NCBI GenBank assembly: GCA_030374805.1 | Contig: JARGSG010000099.1 | Span: forward strand, 206,841 to 270,840 | Length of the DNA: 64,000 bases | Direction: 5' to 3' | From: Gracilaria gracilis | Lineage: Eukaryota; Rhodophyta; Florideophyceae; Gracilariales; Gracilariaceae | In this document: piece by piece, positions 20,601-30,709 of the stretch | How positions within the stretch are numbered: the stretch's first letter is position 1 | Layout: every line of letters starts with the position of its first letter | The notes under the pieces: model-generated | Told to the model about the DNA's origin: nothing | The model's database searches: none | What the model saw: the letters and a program-made list of their open reading frames with translations, nothing else | Program-made: the position numbers and the translations under genes

Positions 20601-21488
20601 AACCCATTCTTCCAGACATGGCAGCTAAGGGGAAAGTATCCAAACAGAGGATATCCGAAGATATTTAAAGATGAAACAGTTGGAGCCGAAGCAAAGAAGC
20701 TGTACGATGAGGCGCAAGCTATTCTCGGTGATTATGTAGAGAACAAAAAGCTGACCGCAAATGGAGTTTTGGGTTTCTTCCCGGCTAACACTGTCAATCA
20801 CGACGATATCGAAGTTTACGCACCAGAGGACGATGATATCAGAGCGAATGCAGCCGAAACATATCGCACTCTGCGTCAGCAAGCCGAGAAAGAGGATGAT
20901 GAGGCACCATACTTGGCTATGGCTGATTTCATTGCACCGAAGGAAACCGGATTGAAGGATTACATTGGAATGTTTGCTGTCGGCATTTTTGGAGCTGAAG
21001 ATCTTATTGTCAAGTATAAGGAAGCATTGGACGATTATCGTGTGATCATGTGCGAAGCCCTCGCAGATCGTCTTGCTGAAGCATTCGCCGAAAAGCTCCA
21101 CGAAGATGTGAGAAACAAGACTGAGTTTTGGGGCTACACTAAGGGCAATGAGAAGTTATCCACAGAGGACCTTATCAAGATCCGCTATGAGGGTATTCGC
21201 CCGGCTCCAGGTTATCCGTCCCAACCTGATCACACTGAGAAGCTTGCCATGTGGAATCTGCTTGACGCCGAAGTAAGCGCTGATTTAAGACTGACAGAAA
21301 GTCTCGCCATGCTTCCTGCTGCAGCTGTTTCGGGCCTGTATTTTGCGCATCAGAAGTCACAATACTTCGCTGTTGGGAAGATCACTAAGGAGCAGGCGAC
21401 AGACTATGGTGAAAAGCGCAAGGGATGGAATACTGCCAAGACTGAGAAATGGCTTCGCCCAATTTTGTCCTACGAAACTGATGTGTAA
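17667..21488 (+). CDS. metH: cobalamin-dependent methionine synthase
   Basis: The protein has 1273 aa from ATG 17667 (GTCATGGCT), compared with 1227 aa in E. coli and 1265 aa in human. The enzyme moves a methyl group from 5-methyltetrahydrofolate through cobalamin to homocysteine, making methionine. All four modules are visible. The homocysteine domain (about 15-340) has zinc ligands C257 (GLNCALGA) and C320/C321 (GGCCGSTP). The pterin domain (about 365-630) contains [11 protein letters not shown]. The cobalamin cap and Rossmann domain (about 670-920) has the axial-ligand motif DVHDIG with H787. The AdoMet reactivation domain (about 960-1270) contains [12 protein letters not shown]. No introns or frame breaks occur. 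I see no second, B12-independent enzyme in the window, so this copy implies use of external or symbiont-made B12. Confidence 0.97.
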   Translation: MAQPSEFEPAIFAEIRAVLNERVMYIDGAMGTMIQRYKLKEHDFRGERYKNHSHDLQGNNDLLSITRPDIIQEIHEQYLEAGSDFLETNTFSGTRIAQADYELDTEKDVYDINFESARVARAACDKYEAMDGKRRYVCGAIGPTNRTLSISPDVNDPSFRNITYMKVVDAYYEQVHALAEGKVDVLLVETIFDTLNAKAAIFAIQKYFDDNPDQPEIPIFISGTVVDMSGRTLSGQTTEGFWTSVEHAKPLAVGLNCALGAKDMRQYIERLGRCSDTYIICYPNAGLPNAMGGYDQTGPEMAEELAPFSRDRLCNIVGGCCGSTPAHIKSIVEAFSKVAPKAPPKPLPNMMRLSGLEQFVLDPGLVRFVNVGERCNVAGSMFFKKQVLAGNYEKMQEIALKQVENGAQVLDINFDEGLLDSHAVMRKFCNLLATEPDVAKVPFMIDSSKFDVVEQGLQCIQGKCIVNSISLKVGVDEFMRHAKLVKRYGAAVVVMAFDEEGQAASRDDKVRICARAYKILVEDVKFNPNDIIFDPNILTVATGIEEHNNYAKDFFEATKLIKETLPHCHISGGVSNISFSFRGNNALREAMHSAFLYYGITNGMDMGIVNAGVIPVYSDIPEKLLNLIEDVLLNRSPEATENLLEFSLNMDKKSSIGGGNDADKNKWRSLQVKERLSHALVKGIDEFVLGDVEEARQAADKPLDVIEGPLMDGMNIVGDLFGAGKMFLPQVIKSARVMKKAVAVLIPYMEAEKEARIAEAQARGETATEDDMYAGTMVIATVKGDVHDIGKNIVAVVLGCNNYKVVDLGVMCPCDKIIDAAREHRANVIGLSGLITPSLDEMVYVAARLEKEKMKIPLLIGGATTSKMHTAVKVAPRYNAPTVHVLDASRAVTVVSSLLDENNNEDFIEDVAEEYEELREEHYAGLEERKYVDLKQARERKLKIDFTGSEPPACRPGFLGVEALREYPLEELLPYIDWNPFFQTWQLRGKYPNRGYPKIFKDETVGAEAKKLYDEAQAILGDYVENKKLTANGVLGFFPANTVNHDDIEVYAPEDDDIRANAAETYRTLRQQAEKEDDEAPYLAMADFIAPKETGLKDYIGMFAVGIFGAEDLIVKYKEALDDYRVIMCEALADRLAEAFAEKLHEDVRNKTEFWGYTKGNEKLSTEDLIKIRYEGIRPAPGYPSQPDHTEKLAMWNLLDAEVSADLRLTESLAMLPAAAVSGLYFAHQKSQYFAVGKITKEQATDYGEKRKGWNTAKTEKWLRPILSYETDV

Positions 21489-23172
21489 TTCACCCCGCAC
21501 TCTTTCTCTACTCTTCGTACCCTTGGGTATATGCGTTCACGCAATGATACGTGCCTCCTGCAGCCTGCAATTACACATGTGAGAGCACAAAGAAGTAAAA
21601 TGACCGCTACGCGTGCCTCAGATACTCGATTATTTCGACCTTCAGGTATGTAAAGGTTACTGCTCAGAATCGAGTCGAGCGATTGCAGACCGAGGCAAAA
21701 ATGTTCGCCCGGTGCTGCGCAAAAACCTGCTCATGAATCACTAACAAAGGCGATAAGGAACGTCAAACCCTTTAGCAGAAGTAAACTCGATAAACTTCAG
21801 AGGTTGCAGCGATACTGATATTCTCCATACACTTGCTATTTTTGCCTTGATCCCGTGCTCTGATAGCATGTCAATCTACAATGAGTTTCATCACTACTCG
21901 TGGTACTCGTGCATTCTTAATGATTTCCTTGAAGGAAGTTGCTTCTGCCCTGATTGTATCTCCAATATTGCCTTTAGTCGATTTCTACGACACTTTGAGG
22001 GAGATCAAACGATCAATGCTCCTCATCATCGCGCCGGGATGACTAGACTGTAGAACGTGAAATTTTGTCAACTTCAGGCCCTATTACTACGGGCTCATTC
22101 GTTCGTTTTAACGTGAGCATTTGCTTGTGACAGGAAGGTGATAGACGTACGCAAGTTCGGCTTAGGGCTAGATTTTCGTGACGAAGCATTATAGGTCGTT
22201 CGGGGTACATATTTAACAAACCCCACGCGTTACGAGGAATCAGCGTACGCGCTCATAATAAAGAAGAAGAAGAAGAAGAAGAAGAAGAAGAAGAAGGGCG
22301 TCACTGAATTTGAGTGATGCACGTTGTGTTCAATATTCCTCGCTCTGCGCTTCACACAAAGAAGAACAAATAGCGACTGCAGCAGATAACATAGCGCAGC
22401 CGCAACACATAATATATATATTGGAAGTTCATTCTGTGCGCCATGGCGGTAGTTTCTAAGTGCATGAAGAGGACATAGAAGACGTTGTGGACTTTAGTTT
22501 GTGGACTTTGGTGTTCTAATTTCCGTTGCCATTCAACATATAGATCATAGCACTGGGAAATTGAGCCTAGAGATAATCTTAGCATCAGTTTGCGAAACAC
22601 AAAGGCGCAATCCTTCTGCTTTATCCCAACCAAGGCATGAGGAGCTGCTCGAGAGGTTTGGGATTCTCTCGAAGGTGCTAAGGACTAAGATTACAACGCC
22701 GCTGTTTGGGGCCTTGTTCAGTGAATCTGGCAGTGGCGCCGAGTTCTTCGGGAACATCACATGATCATTGTCCATCATAAGGACCAAAGGCCAGTAGGAA
22801 GACAAGTCTTTAGACTTCAAGATGGATACATAGTATGGCAAACTTCCATCGAAGAATCCTGGAAAAAGTGGTGAAGCTTGAGAATGAGCGCCACGAAGAG
22901 CCCTTTCTTATTTCAGGACAATTTTGCAAATCCTGGATCAGTCCCGTCGTAGCTCTACTGTACAACCGTGTAGATTTGTATCAAATTGGGACATGCTTGC
23001 TGCTGCCCTCAGTGCAATGCAACGGTAGATAGAAAGCTATCAGGACTCCTCAGCAACATCACACACGCGACGTCTGTTAGAGCTACGCTAAGAAGATCAA
23101 CGAGCACAAGCGCTCCTGATCCGCCGTCGTTCCTCGTGAGGCACACATTCAGTCTGCGTTCTTCCCCTCACC
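21489..23172. other. 1.7-kb stretch without a supported gene
   Basis: The 3' flank of methionine synthase is followed by sequence with only short frames. It holds one retrotransposon tail with a (GAA)n run near 22.26 kb (separate entry). The last 150 bases are the leader of the SUA5 gene. Confidence 0.5.
22205..22297 (+). mobile_element. 3' tail footprint of a non-LTR retrotransposon with (GAA)n run
   Basis: A stem-like segment (ACGCGTTACG ... CGTACGCG around GAGGAATCAG) is followed by CATAATAAAGAAG and about ten GAA units. The order, with GGAATCAG in the loop and then TAATAAAGAAGAAG, matches the 3' ends of the retrotransposon copies at 32.9, 34.8 and 36.9 kb. It is therefore probably an extreme 5' truncation of a related subfamily. 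No coding remains. Confidence 0.5.
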
Positions 23173-24261
23173 ATGCCTACTATGCCCACAACTTCGTCAG
23201 CCCCCCACATCTTTTCTGGCTCCAGTGAGCTCGACGTAACGCAAGCGGCCACAGCTCTGCGTTCCGGTCAACTGGTGGCCTTTCCAACAGAGACTGTCTA
23301 CGGACTCGGTGCCAACGCTTTGAACTCGACGTCCGTCGCTGCTATTTTTGAAGCGAAGGGGAGACCTTCTGACAATCCGTTAATCGTGCACGTATCTTCG
23401 TTGAACGACATCTCTCACCACTGTCTCACACCCCCCCTGCCTCCGATTGCGTTGCGACTCGCATCTTCGTTCTGGCCTGGCCCTCTTACGATGGTTCTGC
23501 CGCTCTCACGACATGCACGCCTTGCCGCTGCAGTAACGGCTGGTTTACCTTCAGTAGCGCTTCGAATACCCAAGCACCCTGTGGCTGCCGCATTATTGTC
23601 AAAGGCTGCTGTTCCTGTCGCTGCTCCGAGCGCCAATCTTTCTGGACGTCCGAGCCCAACCTCTGCACGACACGTTCTACAAGATCTTTCCGGAAGAATC
23701 TTTGGAGTGGTTGACGGTGGAAAGCTACAAGCGGATCAGTGTGGCCTGGAGAGCACCGTCGTTGACTTGACTGATCCAATTTCGCCCACCATCTTGAGAC
23801 CGGGCGCTGTTTCAATCGCCCAACTTGAAAAAGTAAGCGGCGTAGCGTTTGCGCGGGCAAAGTATTCTTCGGAGAAACCCAAAGCGCCAGGTATGAAGTA
23901 CCGACATTACGCGCCGAAGCCACCGATGCGTCTGATTTCGAACAAAGTTTCGGAACAGATAGCGTCGCTCTTGGAGCAGGGAAAGCGAGTCGGTCTGCTG
24001 GCGGACGAATCAATATGCGCACGATTTCGAAACATGGAACGCATCGCAATCGTCCCGTGTGGAAAACGAGATAATACCGAAAGCTACGCAAGAGAGCTCT
24101 ATGGCGCTTTGCGGGCATTCGATGGAGAGGGCGACAATGCCGTTGCGCATGTTGATATTATTGTTGCTGTTCCCCCTACAAATGTGGTGGATGGCATCGG
24201 CGAGGCTGTCATGAATCGTCTGAAGAAGGCTTCAGCCGGCGGTGACCTGAAGTCAACCTGA
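23173..24261 (+). CDS. SUA5: threonylcarbamoyl-AMP synthase, Sua5/YrdC family
   Basis: The protein has 362 aa in one exon. The enzyme makes threonylcarbamoyl-AMP from threonine, bicarbonate and ATP, the first step of t6A formation at position 37 of ANN-decoding tRNAs. The YrdC domain (about 20-220) shows LVAFPTETVYGLGANA, the KGRPSDNPLIVHV loop, VPVAAPSANLSGRPSPT, GLESTVVDL and LRPGAVS. The linker KAPGMKYRHYAPKPP and the smaller C-terminal Sua5 domain (about 235-355) are present, so this is the long Sua5 form. The start MPTMPTTSSAPHIF follows CACC and leaves a short N terminus before the YrdC fold. Dual cytosolic and mitochondrial use is possible but not visible. It converges with the EPL1-like gene. 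Confidence 0.93.
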   Translation: MPTMPTTSSAPHIFSGSSELDVTQAATALRSGQLVAFPTETVYGLGANALNSTSVAAIFEAKGRPSDNPLIVHVSSLNDISHHCLTPPLPPIALRLASSFWPGPLTMVLPLSRHARLAAAVTAGLPSVALRIPKHPVAAALLSKAAVPVAAPSANLSGRPSPTSARHVLQDLSGRIFGVVDGGKLQADQCGLESTVVDLTDPISPTILRPGAVSIAQLEKVSGVAFARAKYSSEKPKAPGMKYRHYAPKPPMRLISNKVSEQIASLLEQGKRVGLLADESICARFRNMERIAIVPCGKRDNTESYARELYGALRAFDGEGDNAVAHVDIIVAVPPTNVVDGIGEAVMNRLKKASAGGDLKST

Positions 24262-24444
24262 CGTGCATAGTCGGCAACGTTCGCATACTGCGATACTGCG
24301 ATACTGGGAGGAAGACTACAAGAAGGAATTGAAGTGGGGACGGTAATCGTATGAATGATATGTTGAGAAGTCGCGTGGTAACGTTGAGCCGAAACACGCA
24401 GGTTTGAAAACGTTTTAGTTAATATACAAGGTCTTACTACTAAC

Positions 24445-26511
24445 TCACAATTCCGATACCAGTGGATCGTTTCTTGGCGCATAAGCGGGTAATTTGTCCC
24501 AATCTTCGAATGGAACGACTTGTACAATGCTGGGGCTGTGTTCACCGTCGGTGGCTACTTCGTCGTCTTCGTCTTTGGAGTCGAACCATTTGATACTTCT
24601 TCTCCCTGGTTTCGGAGTTTCCTTCCGGCATGGCCATGTCTCACATATGTCCTTTGTCGACACAATATCGTCTGGTGATTTTGTCATAGGCTCCATTTCA
24701 GGCATGAGTTCTCTCGCCAACTGGACGAGTCTATTCTCATTCAACGTCTTAGAGCGGAACTCTTCTCCACCTCCAAGCAACATTACGTCGCCCAGATCCC
24801 CCCTTGGATACTCAGCTGCCACTCTTGCAGCCTCGTGAAAAGGAATACCGGCCGTATACACCCCACCCATTTCAACGTTTCCTGGGTAACTGGCAGCCCT
24901 GAGCCCCCTTTGTCGTTCATACACAACACGGTCAAACATGACCCGACCACCACGCCCAACTCTGCCACGTGCACGAATCGTGCGACGTATTTTGCGGGCT
25001 GGTTGAACGGGAAGAGATGCAGTTGGAGGGGTTGTGTTTAAAATATCGCGGGCAATGTCTTCAGTTGTGACGAATCGACGAGGACCAGTCTTGGCGCCTG
25101 CACCAAATCTGCCACCAAATCTACCGAACTTTACACTCGCACTGGGGATGGTTACTGGATGCGGTTCCCGGGTTGACGCTCTCACCGTATTTCGCTCGGT
25201 CGCAGCCGCAAACACGCGATGGTCGTACGGTGACACACCGTAGTTGGCGAAACCGCCCGCGAAATATCGCATGTGTTTGAGGCAATAGTTTCCGTGGTAA
25301 TCATATCCATACTTGTCAACGTTTGAAGGGGAGCTTGCAAGCGCGTGGATATCGGCAGAAGGCGACGGAGAGCCTTCCTTTTGACCCCTCTTCTCCGGCA
25401 TCTTGGCTTTGCGGCGATTCTTCTTGGACATCTTGTCGCCGCCCATCTTCCTGGATACCACGTTTATGGAGTCGGGCAAATTCAGCCCCCTGACCGGCAC
25501 TACGACAATTGAGGCTGGCGAGGCGCTGGATCCGTATGTTACTACGGGTTCAGTATCGCAGGAGAAGGCAGCGCGATTGACGGCATCCATGCGCACGCCA
25601 CCATCGGCGGTAGCGCGAAGTCGCTGCGCGAGCATCTTAAGCGCAAGCACCTGAGCCTTCTTGTTCTCTCGATGCACAACGCGCTGAAGAATTTGACGCA
25701 GTTGTTGCAGCTCATCGCGCAGAACAAGTGCCTTGCGAAAGTTGTCGTACGTGTTCATACGACGCGCAATACCGGAGGCGGCATCGCGTTCGCGCGGACG
25801 GAAGGCGACGGCGGGGTCATGGTTCTTCGGGTCGGGTGGCGGTTGGAAGATGCGCAGAAAGGATATGGTACGTGATTGGCGGCGGCGAAGCCAGTGGTGG
25901 TAGAGCGGTTTGGTGACGATGTCGTTGGAAGCTAGCAGCGATTTGATGGCCGAGAAAGACAGCAGGTTGGGAGACTCAGAGCGTGCTTGCGCTTTCTCCA
26001 ATGAGTCCATGGCACGCTCGAGCAGGTCGAGCTCAACATTGTTATCGCGCGAGAATTGCTCGTCGACAAAGTCGGCGTCATAGTCGACGATGTCGTCAAT
26101 GAGATCGAGATCATCCCTATCGAAAAGGATGTACTGCTCGGGGCGTGTAAACGACGCGTGGATAACGGGCGGCTCAACGCGGTTGACTATGGGCACGGGG
26201 ATATCGGCGGTGGCAGCCTTGGCATTGGCGCCAAACACAGAGGCCAGAAGCGCCTGCTGCAAGTGACGCTCCTCCTCCTCGGACGGGTCGACGCCGGACG
26301 CAATGGCCGGCAAGGCACGGTTGACGACGATGTCATCTTCATGGCGGAGGTCCTTGCTGGTTTTGATGATAGGCAGCGGCTTGTTGAGGTCGATGGGGCG
26401 CGGCCGAAACGACGGGCGCGACGCGGCTTGTGCCGCGCCGCTGTCGCGGCGCGGCGGGCGTGAGGGCGGAATTTTTTCGACAAAAATGGACGTGCTCGCG
26501 TTTTTGGCCAA
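24445..26511 (-). CDS. EPL1: Enhancer of polycomb-like protein (NuA4 histone acetyltransferase subunit), 5' end unresolved
   Basis: About 688 aa are visible. EPL1/EPC proteins scaffold the catalytic core of NuA4 together with the acetyltransferase and ING-type subunits. The EPC signature is present in order: FRPRPIDLNKPLPII near residue 35; the IP.P.V ... F.RPEQYI segment; an acidic IVDYDADFVDEQF block near 140-150; and the YHHWLRRRQSRTISFLRIFQ ... DPAVAFRPRERD block near 205-245 with a following helical stretch. The C-terminal half is basic and Gly/Arg-rich (RTIRARGRVGRGGR). The frame opens at a TTG preceded directly by TAA, and no in-frame ATG precedes the conserved domain. A short upstream exon or a non-AUG start is therefore needed. 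A CTAAT word just upstream could be a branch point. It is divergent from RAD21. Confidence 0.8.
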   Translation of the reverse strand: MAKNASTSIFVEKIPPSRPPRRDSGAAQAASRPSFRPRPIDLNKPLPIIKTSKDLRHEDDIVVNRALPAIASGVDPSEEEERHLQQALLASVFGANAKAATADIPVPIVNRVEPPVIHASFTRPEQYILFDRDDLDLIDDIVDYDADFVDEQFSRDNNVELDLLERAMDSLEKAQARSESPNLLSFSAIKSLLASNDIVTKPLYHHWLRRRQSRTISFLRIFQPPPDPKNHDPAVAFRPRERDAASGIARRMNTYDNFRKALVLRDELQQLRQILQRVVHRENKKAQVLALKMLAQRLRATADGGVRMDAVNRAAFSCDTEPVVTYGSSASPASIVVVPVRGLNLPDSINVVSRKMGGDKMSKKNRRKAKMPEKRGQKEGSPSPSADIHALASSPSNVDKYGYDYHGNYCLKHMRYFAGGFANYGVSPYDHRVFAAATERNTVRASTREPHPVTIPSASVKFGRFGGRFGAGAKTGPRRFVTTEDIARDILNTTPPTASLPVQPARKIRRTIRARGRVGRGGRVMFDRVVYERQRGLRAASYPGNVEMGGVYTAGIPFHEAARVAAEYPRGDLGDVMLLGGGEEFRSKTLNENRLVQLARELMPEMEPMTKSPDDIVSTKDICETWPCRKETPKPGRRSIKWFDSKDEDDEVATDGEHSPSIVQVVPFEDWDKLPAYAPRNDPLVSEL

Positions 26512-27050
26512 TTAGTGCGGCGTGTGCAGAGCACCGAATGGGCGGCGTGCGCGCTCGTGGCGGCGGATGCGGCGCGCGGCGCGCGCAGGAGACGACAGTG
26601 GGGCGACGGGCGACGGCGCTGCGCGCGGCGCTGTTGCGGCGCGAAGATGCGGCTGCGCGCTCGGCGCTCGGCGCCGTAGCTCGGGCGGCGCGGATGACGA
26701 GGGAGCGAGTGCGCGGCGGCGACGCGCGGCGGAGCGGCGACGCGTGACGGGCTGCTGCGCGGTACCGTTCCAACTTGCGCGAGAGTGTGCGCGCGCGCGC
26801 GGCGGCCCACTCGCAGAGTGGCTTTACAACACGCCGTTGGTGGCGCCGACGCGGCTGGCGGTTTGGCGTGTGCCGCGTGGCGGCGCTCGCGCAGCTGGCC
26901 ACGTGGCCATGCGTTACTGCCCTTTTGAACGGTTCCTTGTTTGGCGCGCTTTTGGAGCATGGGGATATATAACATTAGAGGCGCCGCATCGCTCGCTTGT
27001 CGGCTCTGCGTGCACTTCGCTGCCTCCGCGTTCCTCCGTCCCCCGCCGCC
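26512..27050. promoter_or_regulatory. shared GC-rich spacer of divergent EPL1-like and RAD21 genes, TATA-like box
   Basis: The spacer is GC-rich. TATATAA at 26966-26972 lies 79 bp before the RAD21 ATG and is well placed as a TATA box for that gene. The missing first exon or start of the EPL1-like gene should also be here. Confidence 0.6.
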
Positions 27051-29117
27051 ATGTTCTACTCGCAGCATGTGCTCACTAAGAAGGGCCCGCTGGCCAAGAT
27101 CTGGCTCGCCGCCCACATGCAGAACAAACTCACAAAGGCCATGGTCTTCTCCACCAACATCCAGAACGCTGTGTCCTCCATAATTTCGCCCGACGTCCCT
27201 ATGGCCCTGCGCCTTACCTCCAATCTGCTACTCGGCGTCGTGCGAATCCTCTCGCGCAAGACCAAATACCTTCTGCAAGAGTCGTCCGACGCCATGACGC
27301 GTCTCAAACTCACCTTCCGCCCGCGCGCCGCTGAAACCCTTCCGCACAACACCGCTGCCATCCCCGCCATCACCCTGCCTACCATTGACGCCCTCGAACC
27401 GCCCAATATCGACCTCGAGCTCGTCCCCACCCGCGTCGCCCCGCCCCCTTCATCTGCCTTTCTGGCCGCCGATCAAGACATCACCATCGACCAATTTGCG
27501 GGCGGGCTCATGGGCGGCATCATCGACGCCTTCGCGCTAGAGCCCCAACTCCCGCGCGACGCCGCGCTCGACCTCGACCCAGAACCCTTATTATTCACCC
27601 CCAGCCAGCGACAACAAGGAACCCCCGTCACACCGTCCGTGCGCTCCGAGCCGTCTATCGAGCGTATGCGCGCTGCGGATCGCGAGCAGCCGTTAGCGCC
27701 ACAACTATCCGTGGAGCGCGAGCGCTCGGAGATTGGCGGTTCGCTTGACGAGGGGCCATCGTTGATGCTCGGCGAGCAACCGATGGTGCGCGAACCTTCG
27801 TCCCCGGCGGAGGTCTCCACGCCGCTCGCAGCGCGCGAGGCAGAGCGCGCGCAGCTCGAGGAACCACTTATGCCGCCCTCGGAAGAACGATTTCCGTCAC
27901 CGTCTCCCCCTGGCGCGCTTCCGCCGCCGCGCATTTCAGCCGGGAGCGCTCGCCTTGAGCTTGAAGATTCTACTCCCGTGCAACCGCCTGACGAGGGGAT
28001 GCCACTGGCTCCGGGCACGCCCGTGGGCGAAGAACCGTCACAGGCTCAGCCTTCACAAGTAGAACTCGCGTTCTCTCCGGCGGCAGCACCACGGATTCCG
28101 CCAGGGTCGCCGGTGCCGCCCGAGGAGGAGGATGGTGAGCGTGCTGCACGAGCGGAGGGCGAACAACCACCACAAGAAGCCCCGCCTACGCCGCGCCGCG
28201 GCCGCAAGAGAAAGGTGTATGTTATGGCTGATGAGGGTGCAACAGAGATTTCGGCGGCGGAGTTTCGGGCCGCACTTAATGATACGTCCGATCTGTTGCG
28301 ACAGCCAACGCAGCGAAGACGTGTTGGCATAGCACGTGCGACGCGCTTTGAAGAACTTATTTCTCGACCCACTGTGCCACTGGCGCCGCAGCTGATGGAG
28401 TTGTTCACAGCAAACTTTCGGGCGGATGAGCTGATTCTGGCGAGCCCGATTTCAGATGCCGATCTTGGCGAGAGGGTGGTACCAGAGGAGGCGGAAAAAG
28501 CTGTGGAGGAAGAAGAGCCGGAGAAAGAGGCTGAAAAGGAAGAGGAGAAAGACGCGGAAGAGGCCCCACCAGAGAAAGAGGTTACAGCTGATCCGTCATT
28601 GCCCCAGCTCACTGGCTTGGAAGCGGTGGTGCCGATGGAAGAGGAAGAGGAGATTATCCCTTCTGTTGCAGCGGTCCCAGTGCCTCGCGATACAATATCC
28701 CCCGTGCTTCCGCCGCCTTCAATATCTGAAATGGAAGAACCACGAGGACTATCTATGGGGCGGGAGTCAGCAGGAGTCTCAGTATCAGCCGCACCTGAAG
28801 ATGAAGGTCAATTCACCTTAAGACAGGTGGCGGAAACAGTCGCGCAAGTGGAGAGCGAAGAAAGCGTTACTGAGGCCACCATCTCTGCAAGAACGCGCAA
28901 GATGCAAGAATTCATCATATCGCGGTTAGAGGACGGTGAATTCGATTTCACAGACGCTCTTGGTGAAGTTGGTGGTCGACGTACTGCAGCAAGATGCTTT
29001 TATGAATTGCTCAACTTGAGCAACAAGAAGGCTCTTGTATTGCGGCAGGAGGAGGCCTACGGCAGAATACGGGCGCAGCCCATACAACCCACGTTTAATG
29101 AACTTCTGGAGTCATAG
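27051..29117 (+). CDS. RAD21: cohesin kleisin subunit RAD21/SCC1
   Basis: The protein has 688 aa in one exon. The start ATG 27051 is clear, because the protein begins MFYSQHVLTKKGPLAKIWLA, the hallmark of the family N terminus. That N-terminal domain (1-90) binds the SMC3 neck and ends LLGVVRILSRKTKYLL. The centre is long, acidic and Pro-rich, as expected for the disordered region that carries separase and regulatory sites. The C-terminal winged helix (about 610-680; RTRKMQEFIISRLEDGEFDF ... ARCFYELLNLSNKKALVLRQ) binds the SMC1 head. REC8-type meiotic paralogues have similar ends. The close match of the first 20 residues favours the mitotic RAD21 form. Confidence 0.93.
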   Translation: MFYSQHVLTKKGPLAKIWLAAHMQNKLTKAMVFSTNIQNAVSSIISPDVPMALRLTSNLLLGVVRILSRKTKYLLQESSDAMTRLKLTFRPRAAETLPHNTAAIPAITLPTIDALEPPNIDLELVPTRVAPPPSSAFLAADQDITIDQFAGGLMGGIIDAFALEPQLPRDAALDLDPEPLLFTPSQRQQGTPVTPSVRSEPSIERMRAADREQPLAPQLSVERERSEIGGSLDEGPSLMLGEQPMVREPSSPAEVSTPLAAREAERAQLEEPLMPPSEERFPSPSPPGALPPPRISAGSARLELEDSTPVQPPDEGMPLAPGTPVGEEPSQAQPSQVELAFSPAAAPRIPPGSPVPPEEEDGERAARAEGEQPPQEAPPTPRRGRKRKVYVMADEGATEISAAEFRAALNDTSDLLRQPTQRRRVGIARATRFEELISRPTVPLAPQLMELFTANFRADELILASPISDADLGERVVPEEAEKAVEEEEPEKEAEKEEEKDAEEAPPEKEVTADPSLPQLTGLEAVVPMEEEEEIIPSVAAVPVPRDTISPVLPPPSISEMEEPRGLSMGRESAGVSVSAAPEDEGQFTLRQVAETVAQVESEESVTEATISARTRKMQEFIISRLEDGEFDFTDALGEVGGRRTAARCFYELLNLSNKKALVLRQEEAYGRIRAQPIQPTFNELLES

Positions 29118-29211
29118 TGGTGCCCCGTTCAGCAACACAGAAGTGAATTTTGCACGACTGTTGATTGACCCTAGTGCCTTTGTATTGTAATCCTTACCTG
29201 ATGTTCAAAGT

Positions 29212-30709
29212 TTACCTTCGCTTTCGTTTTCCTCGTTGCTCAAACTCCCACTCTCGTACGTCGCTTCGTGCGAGAAACGCCATTCGATCCGTATACCTTT
29301 CCTTTCCTTTCTTGTAACTTTCAAGCTCTTCATTTACCTCTTCATCCTTCTTCTTGAATTGGGTCCATTGCTTCCGAGTGCCATCCAGCACGGTTGAAGA
29401 TTTCTTTCCGCGAACGAGTCCCAGTACAGCTTCCAGGCCTGTTTCTGGTGTTTGACTTTCTTCCGGGGTTTTCGTTTTGCTTTGCTCCGTCTGCTCCTTC
29501 TCCAAGTCGCCCAGCATTCGGACCTTAAAAGGTTTTGATGGTTTCTCGGCAGGTTTCTGAAGCCAACTGTCCATCGCTTGACTGTCTTTGTTGGCCTTCT
29601 CTTCCGGCTTCGGCGGTGGGTTGTTATTCATTTCAGCCCAGATATCGTCAATACTCTATTCTCAGCACACACAACAAGAGGCAAAACGAGTGTCAGACAA
29701 AAATGAATATGAACATGAGTTCCATTTAACAAGAACAGTAAAACAAGTGGGACGGGTAGCGAATAAGACATGCTGGGGCTACTCGCAACACTTTTGGGCA
29801 CGATTAGTTACTCACCTTCTTCTGCGGCGCGATACGCGCTCTCTTCAACGGTGGTTGGTCGCTGTTACTTTCAAGCTTGCTTGAAGGCACGGTATTCCCT
29901 GCATCATTTTCCTCGACAGGTGCAGCCTTCTCAACAACAGGTGCAGCTTTCTCAACGACCGTTTGTTGTGAAGGTTGCGACAGCTTCTCCTTGGCAGAGG
30001 AAGGTGCAACCAAGACGGGTGCCTTCGTTGTGTTGGGTTGTGGTTTTGATTGCGGTTCGCGGGTACTGTTGGGAACAACACCGGTGCTCCTGGCTGATTG
30101 CCCCGACAGCTTCTGATCGTCAGAAGCGGGCAGACCGGAAGGGTTAACAGAACCCGATGAAGGCGGCGGACCGGCCGGAGCAACAGCTCCAGATGCGTGT
30201 TTCGCACTTGAGCCGGCTGCAGATGCATGGATCGCACTTGAGCCGGATGCAGATGCATGGTTCGCACTAGAGCCAGCTGCAGATGCATGGTTCGCACTAG
30301 AGCCAGCTGCAGATGCATGGTTCGCACTAGAGCCAGCTGCAGATGCATGGTTCGCACTTGAGCCAGCTCCGGGAGCCAAAGTCGCAGCAGGCGCAGGGTG
30401 AGCGGAACTAGAGCCAGCGGCGGACGACGACGCGGCGGCTGCGGAAGACGAGGCAGCGCCGTGGGCCGACGCAGCGGCAGAAGAGGATGCACCAGCGGAG
30501 GAAGAGACGGCTATCGCTTGACGATCGGCCAGAAAGGCGTCGTCGCTTAGTTGGTCGTCGTCGTCATCGTCGTCGTCGTCGTCGGATGGTGGTTGAATGC
30601 CCGGTGCGCGCTTCCGCATGCGAGGCTCTGAACGATTGGGCTGCGGCGGTGGAACATAGTCTGCGTCGTCCGAGTCGGAAGACACTAAGTCTGACGCAAG
30701 CAAGTTCAT
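29212..30709 (-). CDS. SWC5: SWC5/CFDP1-like protein with BCNT-C domain (two exons)
   Basis: The gene is read as complement(join(29212..29655,29816..30709)), 445 aa. The 160-nt intron starts GTGAGT and ends ATAG in phase 0. SWC5 is a subunit of the SWR1 complex, which swaps H2A for H2A.Z. Exon 1 starts MNLLASDLVSSDSDDADYVPP, the acidic N terminus typical of SWC5. It includes poly-Asp and an Ala/Ser-rich segment of 10-residue repeats. Exon 2 begins SIDDIWAEMN, which is the DDIW-type motif upstream of the BCNT domain. It ends with the BCNT-C domain (about residues 375-442: STVLDGTRKQWTQFKKK, KGKERYTDRMAFLARSDVR). Splicing unites N- and C-terminal hallmarks that otherwise lie in separate frames. 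The gene converges with RAD21 across 94 bp. The repeat expansion makes it longer than the roughly 300-aa human and yeast proteins. Confidence 0.87.
30181..30368. repeat. 30-bp tandem repeat, about six units
   Basis: Units such as AGCCAGCTGCAGATGCATGG followed by TTCGCACTAG are nearly identical between 30211 and 30360, with degenerate copies at both edges. On the minus strand they encode the 10-residue SSANHASAAG repeat in exon 1 of the SWC5-like gene. The length keeps the frame, and the copy number probably varies among strains. Confidence 0.9.

Noticed and set aside
29212-29631. Stand-alone 139-aa BCNT-C protein starting MNNNPP
   Set aside because: The eight codons before it (SIDDIWAE) and the matching donor upstream show it is exon 2 of the SWC5-like gene.
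29804-30709. Stand-alone 301-aa Ala/Ser-rich protein
   Set aside because: It is exon 1 of the SWC5-like gene. The last three residues of this frame are intron sequence.
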